Below are positions 57,332 to 64,000 of a stretch of 64,000 nt of DNA, piece by piece. The notes beneath the pieces are model-generated. The model had not been told where the DNA came from. It did not search any database and saw only the letters and a program-made list of their open reading frames with translations. Source of the DNA: Aphanomyces cochlioides (lineage: Eukaryota; Oomycota; Saprolegniomycetes; Saprolegniales; Verrucalvaceae); the NCBI GenBank assembly GCA_019828595.1, contig JAHQRK010000023.1:1178001-1242000 (forward strand). The letters are read 5' to 3'. The first letter of the stretch is position 1. Each line of letters opens with the position of its first letter. Both the position numbers and the translations under genes were made by a program.

Positions 57332-58843
57332 GTGGCTATGGAATCTTCGCACAACCAAGAACAAATCCAAGGCATTTTGGAAGGCAAGTCTACGATGACC
57401 GAAGAGCACGAGGTCTTCTACAACGACGTTATGAGCGAGATTACGAAGGAAAGTACTGTTCGAAGAGGCAAAGTATATTTTCTCGAAGGTGAGGGTGGCT
57501 CAGGGAAGACGTTCATCTCAAACATTTTATTGGCTCAAGTGCGCTCAATGAACAAAATTGCCTTGGTTGTTGCTTCGTCCGGACTTGCTGCTCTGAATTT
57601 GATCGGAGGTACAACTGCGCATTCGAGATTCTGTCTTCCAAGATCATTGCACGAGCTTAGCCGATGTGACGTTCGGAAGCAGTCACATCTTGCGGAACTT
57701 TTACGTCTCACAGAACTTATTATTTGGGACGAGTGTTCGATGATGCACAAGTATGCTGTGGAGGCCGTTGATCACATGCTACAAGATTTGATGGACAACG
57801 CGCTTCCTTTTGGTGGAAAGGTCGTCATATTCTCGGGCGACTTCAAGCAAATGCTTCCAGTCATTTTGAAGGGCACACCTGGGCTAATCCTCGAAGCATG
57901 CTTGAAGAACAGCTACCTTTGGAGAAATATCGCACAGTTTCATCTGACGGTGAACATGAGGTTGACCAACAACAACTCAGAGAGTGTTCGAGAGTTTGCT
58001 GCATTGCTCAAGTCTATTGGTCATGGAACATACCCCACATGTACCGAACTCGGTGCCGATTACATTCGACTACCTGATGATTTGGCGATTCCATACAAGT
58101 CGCCTGATGATTTGGGGTCATTTTTAAACAACGTCTATCAAGACATGAACAACCTGCGCATCAATGCACTTAGATCGTACTTTGGATGTCGAGCTATCCT
58201 TGCACCCAAACATAGTGTTGTTGCTGACATCAACACAACACTTCTTGAGCGATTCACTTCCGACTGCGAAATGACATATTTGTCCGCCGATTCTGTTGCT
58301 GACAAACCCAACTCGGACACAAATGCATGCGAGTTCCCCATCGAGTTTCTGAATTCTATAGACATCAACAACTTCCCCAGCCACAAGTTGCATTTGAAAG
58401 TTGGTTGCCCCATTATTCTGCTTCGTAATTTGTGTACTTCGGAAGGCATGTGCAACGGAACACGTTTAATTGTTCTTGAGCTGAAAACACGATGTATCAA
58501 GGCTCAAATTATGAACGGCTCCCACACGAACAAGATCGTTTACATTCCCCGAACTACTACAATTCACGATGGTGAGCAAAACAATTACCCATTTGAGCTA
58601 CGCAGAAGACAATTTCCTGTTTAAGTTGCCTTTGCAATGACGATTCACAAGGCTCAAGGTCAAACGATTTCTCACGTGGGCGTCTACCTTCCAGAACCCG
58701 TCTTCTCGCATGGACAGCTTTACGTCGCCATGTCAAGAGCCCAAGCAAAAGGCAACATTAAGTTTTTGGTCGCCAATGGACAGTACGATGGATTGCCTGG
58801 AATCTACACGAAAAACATTGTGTATCAAGAAGCATTACAATAG
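57332..58843 (+). pseudogene. Helitron PIF1-type helicase domain, copy F (split by TAA)
   Basis: Same frame as Rep. Walker A GEGGSGKT lies near 57490, Walker B is LIIWDECSMM, and motifs after the TAA (58622-58624) are AMTIHKAQGQT and YVAMSRAQAKG. The same stop occurs in copy E. Frame and sequence are otherwise undamaged, which is odd for an old pseudogene. Confidence 0.88.
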
Positions 58844-59339
58844 GCAGGACTCCATAAAACTTCATCCATAACTAACAAACGTTATCATGTTCTTACAAAT
58901 ATTTACACTGTGTTGTTGTGGAATTGCCGTGACTTCCTGGGTCAAGTCCAATTGCATCGTACCGATGAATTGGACGATAAATCCTCGAGATTAGCTAACC
59001 CCAAACTACGCACCTTATACTTAGATTCAACGTTACAGTATTACAAGATGACGAAGTACGTGGTTGTCAACCAACGACGACCTCGATCTACTCATCGATC
59101 GCACAGATTGTGCAATCTGAACTTGGGTATATGATTTATCTCCTGACGAAAAAAAAATTTTCGTCAGTCAACAGTAGCCAATCAGAATCCTCAGCGTTAA
59201 CTTATTTTTTTTACTTCGAACTGGGCCTGAATCAAATTCTAAATTCATAGTATGGCTTCAAACGTTTCATGTGTGTGAGCAAATCTTTGTTATTTCCAAA
59301 GCAAAACGCTCCACCCAGGGGCGTAGCCCTGGCCTCACC

Positions 59340-59345
59340 CTAGTC
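59340..59345 (+). other. Helitron F/G junction CTAG|TC
   Basis: The 3' CTAG of F is followed at once by the TC start of G, mirroring the minus-strand joints. Confidence 0.9.
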
Positions 59346-60442
59346 TATTACTTAAGGCTCTAACGCAACACGTAAGTACGAGACTAAGTACGAGAGTAAT
59401 TTTTACATACAAACGTCAAGTCAACAAATGAGCAATTTTTATATACTTTATCCAAGTACAAAATTAGCAATTTTTATGTACTTTATCCAAGTACAAAATT
59501 AGCAATTTTTATATACTTTATCCAAGTACAAAATTAGCAATTTTTATGTACTTTATCCAAGTACAAAATTAGCAATTTTTACATACTTTATCCAAGTACA
59601 AAATGAGCAATTTGAGACAAGTTCGTTCATAGTAGTCAGCACTTCCAACCAACATCAACTCATTTGACCACTCAAGGTTGTATTGCCCCATATCCATGGC
59701 AAATATCCATTTGTCAATTATTTGGTGTGTTGCTCAATACTCGGTGTCATATTTTGTCACACTGCCACGTCCAGCATCATCGTGCACCCATGATGCTGGA
59801 CGTGGCAGTTGTCGATAATATTAATAATCATTCCACATACAAAATGAAAATATATTGTCCTACTATTTAAAATAATACCTGCCAAAGGCGATTGAATGGC
59901 AGTTGAGTTTTTCTGGGACGATGCAAGGTGAGACGCATGTCTTAGGATAGCTTCACTCGGGCAGAAAAGGCCGCTGAATAAGTGGTCAACACACTGTGCA
60001 GTAGGGTGACGAGCCCTTTCTGCCACTTTAAGCCATACCCTGGCCAGAGGCATGGACTCCGAAAGGCGAATTCCGACGCGATATGCGAATGTTACGAAGT
60101 AGGGCCTTTTTGGCTCGAAATACCGGACATTTTCATAGAGCAGCCAGGGACAGCAGGGACAGCTATAACGTGTGTTTTTACTGTATTTTCATATTGACTT
60201 TGGACGAGTAAATCCTCTCCCCATAGTTCAACTTTTTACAGTAAGGGGACAATGTGTAACGTTGGTTACCACTATTGCAACTGATGGTGCTACTTTTTTT
60301 GACGGAGTACCACTGTTGATAGTGGGCCTACGGCGAGTAGATTGAATCACTGAAGGGGTGTTGCATGAATACTTAGAAGGTGTATTACCCAGTATCAAAG
60401 TTTCAACTCATTGGATGTACGAGTTCAAAACGCGATATTAAA
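59344..60442 (+). mobile_element. Helitron copy G (5' part only)
   Basis: This holds the 5' TC end, five 35-bp repeats, the 19-bp-arm hairpin (59762-59808) and the region that elsewhere precedes Rep. It breaks off at about 60442, just before the Rep frame would begin. Several point changes distinguish it from F near 60338-60385. Confidence 0.85.
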
Positions 60443-60489
60443 GAGTGTGGATCGAAAGTGAGAGTGGTGAAAAAGAGGGGCAAAAGTGT

Positions 60490-60563
60490 AGTCCACGACG
60501 GGACTCGAACCCGCAATCTCCCGCTTCGTAGGCGGATGCCCTATCCAATTGGGCCACGTAGAC
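60490..60563 (-). tRNA. tRNA-Arg (anticodon ACG)
   Basis: The 74 nt, including the discriminator, fold as a standard cloverleaf. The acceptor is GTCTACG/CGTGGAC with one G-U, the D stem GCCC/GGGC, the anticodon stem TCCGC/GCGGG, the loop CTACGAA (ACG at 34-36) and the T stem GCGGG/CCCGT. T runs follow on the minus strand (TTTT, then TTTTT) as terminators. Confidence 0.93.
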
Positions 60564-61299
60564 GCTATACTATACACCCACACAACACGATACCATACAA
60601 CCGAGACACAACAACACATACCACCAAGCATATTCCACTCCCCACGACAACAACGATACCACATTCACACCAAGTTACATCAACTACACCATACATATAC
60701 ACAGTCAACACACTACACCCTCATACCTTATACTCACCGACATATATACAACACACCAGCTACTTCCTACTACTGACCTCGTGGCAGTCGTCACACACAT
60801 CAATGGATGGCCGTGGGTCGTGCTTGGAAATTGATGAGATCTAATCTGGATGGCTTGACTGCAACAATGCGTTTTACTGGAGTCAAATCAGGTACATCTT
60901 CCCATACAAATGGCGTCAATGTTGTGGCTTTATCCGCTGCATTTCTCACACGAACAGCTCACTCCAGTTCGTCTACATTGATGGATTCAAGCATCGTAAT
61001 CGCAGCTTTCTCTGTGTCGAAAGTTGGGACGCTTTTCATGGCAAACAAAAAGTGTCCCAATATGATATTCTACTCTCCTTTTCGTCCAAAGTATGGTCAC
61101 TACATAATAACCAGTTTGACTCACGATTATAAGAGCGCCATCATTCTTGCACAGCCGAGGCCACATATATATGAGCAAGTTGTTGTATTCCAAGTGCGTG
61201 GACATGTTGGAAGAGCGTATTTATCGTCTTCCATTTCACACCATCGACAAAAGTATGATGGATCGAGTCTCGCGCAACGTATTGGATTCAAGATATTTG

Positions 61300-61345
61300 C
61301 TCCCGCTTCGTAGGCGGATGCCCTATCCAATTGGGCCACGTAGAC
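61300..61345 (-). pseudogene. Half tRNA-Arg gene (5' half only)
   Basis: This 46-nt piece matches the 5' part of tRNA-Arg(ACG) through the anticodon arm. The T arm and 3' acceptor are replaced by sequence from the end of repeat copy 1. It cannot fold as a tRNA. Confidence 0.88.
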
Positions 61346-62468
61346 GCTATACTATACACCCACACAACACGATACCATACAAGAGACACAACAACACATA
61401 CCACCAAGCATATTCCACTCCCCACGACAACAACGATACCACATTCACACCAAGTTACATCAACTACACCATACATATACACAGTCAACACACTACACCC
61501 TCATACCTTATACTCACCGACATATATACAACACACCAGCTACTTCCTACTACCGACCTCGTGGCAGTCGTCACACACATCAATGGATGGCCGTGGGTCG
61601 TGCTTGGAAATTGATGAGATCTAATCTGGATGGCTTGACTGCAACAATGCGTTTTACTGGAGTCAAATCAGGTACATCTTCCCATACAAATGGCGTCAAT
61701 GTTGTGGCTTTATCCGCTGCATTTCTCACACGAACAGCTCACTCCAGTTCGTCTACATTGATGGATTCAAGCATCGTAATCGCAGCTTTCTCTGTGTCGA
61801 AAGTTGGGACGCTTTTCATGGCAAACAAAAAGTGTCCCAATATGATATTCTACTCTCCTTTTCGTCCAAAGTATGGTCACTACATAATAACCAGTTTGAC
61901 TCACGATTATAAGAGCGCCATCATTCTTGCACAGCCGAGGCCACATATATATGAGCAAGTTGTTGTATTCCAAGTGCGTGGACATGTTGGAAGAGCGTAT
62001 TTATCGTCTTCCATTTCACACCATCGACAAAAGTATGATGGATCGAGTCTCGCGCAACGTATTGGATTCAAGATATTGTTTCTCCAGCTTTGTAATTCCT
62101 CCAATTGTATGCATGTAATGTGTGCTATTCGCGTTGGATGAGACCAAATGTGTCGAGACATTCGAGAACAGGACATGAAATGGGTTACGAATGACAGTTC
62201 ATGTGAGCCTGGTCGAAACTCCTCTTCTGGTACATGGTATATTTTCTTTGGCGTGGCAATATGGAATGAGTGTTTTGAAAAAGAAAACAGAGCGGCGGAT
62301 GATTGGGGAGACGAGTGGGTACGTTTTTCGTGGAGAAAAATGCTGGTTGTTTGTATTGTTTGTCTGATGACGAAGGGATAGAAAAGTCGTGATATAAAGA
62401 CAGTCGAGTGAAGGAGGTGGAGAGTGTGGATGGAAAGTGAGAGTGGTGAAAAAGAGGGGCAAAAGTGT

Positions 62469-62913
62469 AGTCCACGACGGGACTCGAACCCGCAATCTCC
62501 CGCTTCGTAGGCGGTTTATTGAGTATATTACCTAGGTTATAGTGGATATGAACTACTTTAACTCAGCTGGACCAGGTCTAACGGCTTTGTCTTGATAGTT
62601 CTACCTTTTCGGTAGTACAGCGATTCGACACGTTTTTACAGAACGGCCACATTAAACTGACACTTTCATTCCGGTAACCGCTTCCGGACAATCCTTCTCT
62701 TGTAAGTTCGAGGCGCACTTAAGTTTCCCGATCACATACATCCCATTAAATACCGTGCTTTCGGACAGGGGGGTGGAGGGGTTGCAAATCCCTCGTCCTA
62801 GCCCGGGATCGAACCGGTGACCTCTCGCTTACGAAGCGTGTGCTCTACCACTGAGCCAATTTCCCCCCTCCCGCTTCGTAGGCGGATGCCCTATCCAATT
62901 GGGCCACGTAGAC
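62469..62913 (-). pseudogene. tRNA-Arg(ACG) gene split by a SINE
   Basis: The 3' part (62469-62514) and the 5' part (62868-62913) are each identical to the intact gene at 60490-60563. They overlap by the 18-bp duplicated target, which covers the anticodon arm. A 353-bp insertion separates them. Confidence 0.9.
62515..62867 (-). mobile_element. tRNA-Thr-derived SINE inserted in tRNA-Arg
   Basis: The 353-bp insertion is flanked by an exact 18-bp duplication with CTCCCGCTTCGTAGGCGG (62497-62514 and 62868-62885). On the minus strand its 5' head resembles tRNA-Thr: TGGCTCAGTGGTAGAGC (A-box region), anticodon loop TTCGTAA (CGT) and GGTTCGATCCC (B box). The acceptor stem no longer pairs. A unique body follows, ending CTCAATAAA. 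Head, body and long target duplication fit a LINE-mobilised SINE. Confidence 0.88.
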
Positions 62914-64000
62914 GCTATACTATACACCCACACAACACGATACCATACAACCGAGACACAACAACACATACCACCAAGCATATTCCACTCCCCACGACAA
63001 CAACGATACCACATTCACACCAAGTTACATCAACTACACCATACATATACACAGTCAACACACTACACCCTCATACCTTATACTCACCGACATATATACA
63101 ACACACCAGCTACTTCCTACTACCGACCTCGTGGCAGTCGTCACACACATCAATGGATGGCCGTGGGTCGTGCTTGGAAATTGATGAGATCTAATCTGGA
63201 TGGCTTGACTGCAACAATGCGTTTTACTGGAGTCAAATCAGGTACATCTTCCCATACAAATGGCGTCAATGTTGTGGCTTTATCCGCTGCATTTCTCACA
63301 CGAACAGCTCACTCCAGTTCGTCTACATTGATGGATTCAAGCATCGTAATCGCAGCTTTCTCTGTGTCGAAAGTTGGGACGCTTTTCATGGCAAACAAAA
63401 AGTGTCCCAATATGATATTCTACTCTCCTTTTCGTCCAAAGTATGGTCACTACATAATAACCAGTTTGACTCACGATTATAAGAGCGCCATCATTCTTGC
63501 ACAGCCGAGGCCACATATATATGAGCAAGTTGTTGTATTCCAAGTGCGTGGACATGTTGGAAGAGCGTATTTATCGTCTTCCATTTCACACCATCGACAA
63601 AAGTATGATGGATCGAGTCTCGCGCAACGTATTGGATTCAAGATATTGTTTCTCCAGCTTTGTAATTCCTCCAATTGTATGCATGTAATGTGTGCTATTC
63701 GCGTTGGATGAGACCAAATGTGTCGAGACATTCGAGAACAGGACATGAAATGGGTTACGAATGACAGTTCATGTGAGCCTGGTCGAAACTCCTCTTCTGG
63801 TACATGGTATATTTTCTTTGGCGTGGCAATATGGAATGAGTGTTTTGAAAAAGAAAACAGAGCGGCGGATGATTGGGGAGACGAGTGGGTACGTTTTTCG
63901 TGGAGAAAAATGCTGGTTGTTTGTATTGTTTGTCTGATGACGAAGGGATAGAAAAGTCGTGATATAAAGACAGTCGAGTGAAGGAGGTGGAGAGTGTGGA

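Larger units (their letters stand above)
52539..59343 (+). mobile_element. Helitron copy F (full length, 6805 bp)
   Basis: The 5' end is TCTATTACTTAAGGCTC. The 3' end is a 6-bp hairpin (CCAGGG/CCCTGG), seven bases, then CTAG at 59340-59343. The base before the 5' end is A, and the uninterrupted host sequence continues with T, so insertion was between A and T as expected for Helitrons. It encodes the whole Rep-helicase region, with two in-frame stops. Another copy (G) starts directly after its 3' end. Confidence 0.93.
60443..64000. repeat. Partial tandem repeats carrying tRNA-Arg
   Basis: Three incomplete copies share a CACACA/ATAC-rich stretch and about 1 kb of unique sequence. The shared part begins at GGGCCACGTAGACGC: copy 1 at 60551, copy 2 at 61333, copy 3 at 62901 (running off the window). 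Copy 1 is cut at about 61296. An open frame of about 184 codons recurs (60807, 61587 and within 62899-63711), but it matches nothing I know and shifts into the simple-sequence part. I do not call it a gene. Confidence 0.75.

Noticed and set aside
60380..60844. 154-codon frame with GTRTRNLPLRRR
   Set aside because: This is translation of the tRNA-Arg gene and simple-sequence DNA, a known artefact.
62899..63711. 270-codon open frame in the tRNA repeat
   Set aside because: Its first third is low-complexity CACACA-type sequence, and copies in the other units differ at the ends. No domain or codon signal supports it.

Overview
The window looks like oomycete nuclear DNA, most likely from a Saprolegniales species such as Aphanomyces. 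This is an inference. It rests on dense genes with very short GT-AG introns (about 35-54 nt), protein types common in oomycetes, and several eukaryotic transposon families. Exon models below come from reading splice sites and checking phase by eye. Individual coordinates may be off by a base or two.

1-31.9 kb is a host gene region. It holds a small Cys/His protein (1981-2484, -), a secreted subtilisin-fold protein that has lost catalytic residues (4199-5782, -), and a 3.5-kb AT-rich gap of decayed repeats. An intact-looking pogo-family transposon follows (9312-11147). Then come a PX-domain protein (11547-13440, -), a ferric reductase/NOX-type oxidoreductase (14347-16452, -), a Grc3/NOL9 polynucleotide kinase (17265-19231, +) and an FHA-CHAT-NB-ARC protein (20156-22981, +). 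Next are an EF-hand coiled-coil protein (22974-25651, -), an equilibrative nucleoside transporter (25683-26990, -), a TenA-ThiD thiamin enzyme (27192-29340, -), a sigma-like glutathione S-transferase (29406-30023, +) and an F-box protein (30233-31639, +). The FHA-CHAT-NB-ARC gene is the most unusual host gene. It combines a phosphopeptide reader, a caspase-like protease and a STAND-type NTPase in one 13-exon gene.

31.9-60.4 kb is a Helitron array. Five copies (A-E) lie head to tail on the minus strand. A sixth and a partial seventh (F, G) lie head to tail on the plus strand. The junctions read CTAG|TC with no filler, so the Helitron ends are visible directly. E and F carry a Rep-helicase frame split by two stop codons at the same places. 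A-D carry only the N-terminal part of Rep. A-C also carry a nested Merlin-type element with an 8-bp target duplication. Together, D-E and G-F form an inverted repeat with arms of about 6.9 kb.

60.4-64 kb is a partial tandem repeat built around a tRNA-Arg(ACG) gene. One copy is intact, one is a half gene, and one is split by a tRNA-Thr-derived SINE with an 18-bp target duplication. The same host sequence, inverted, lies between E and F. Helitron F inserted there, a few bases from where the tRNA gene would begin.
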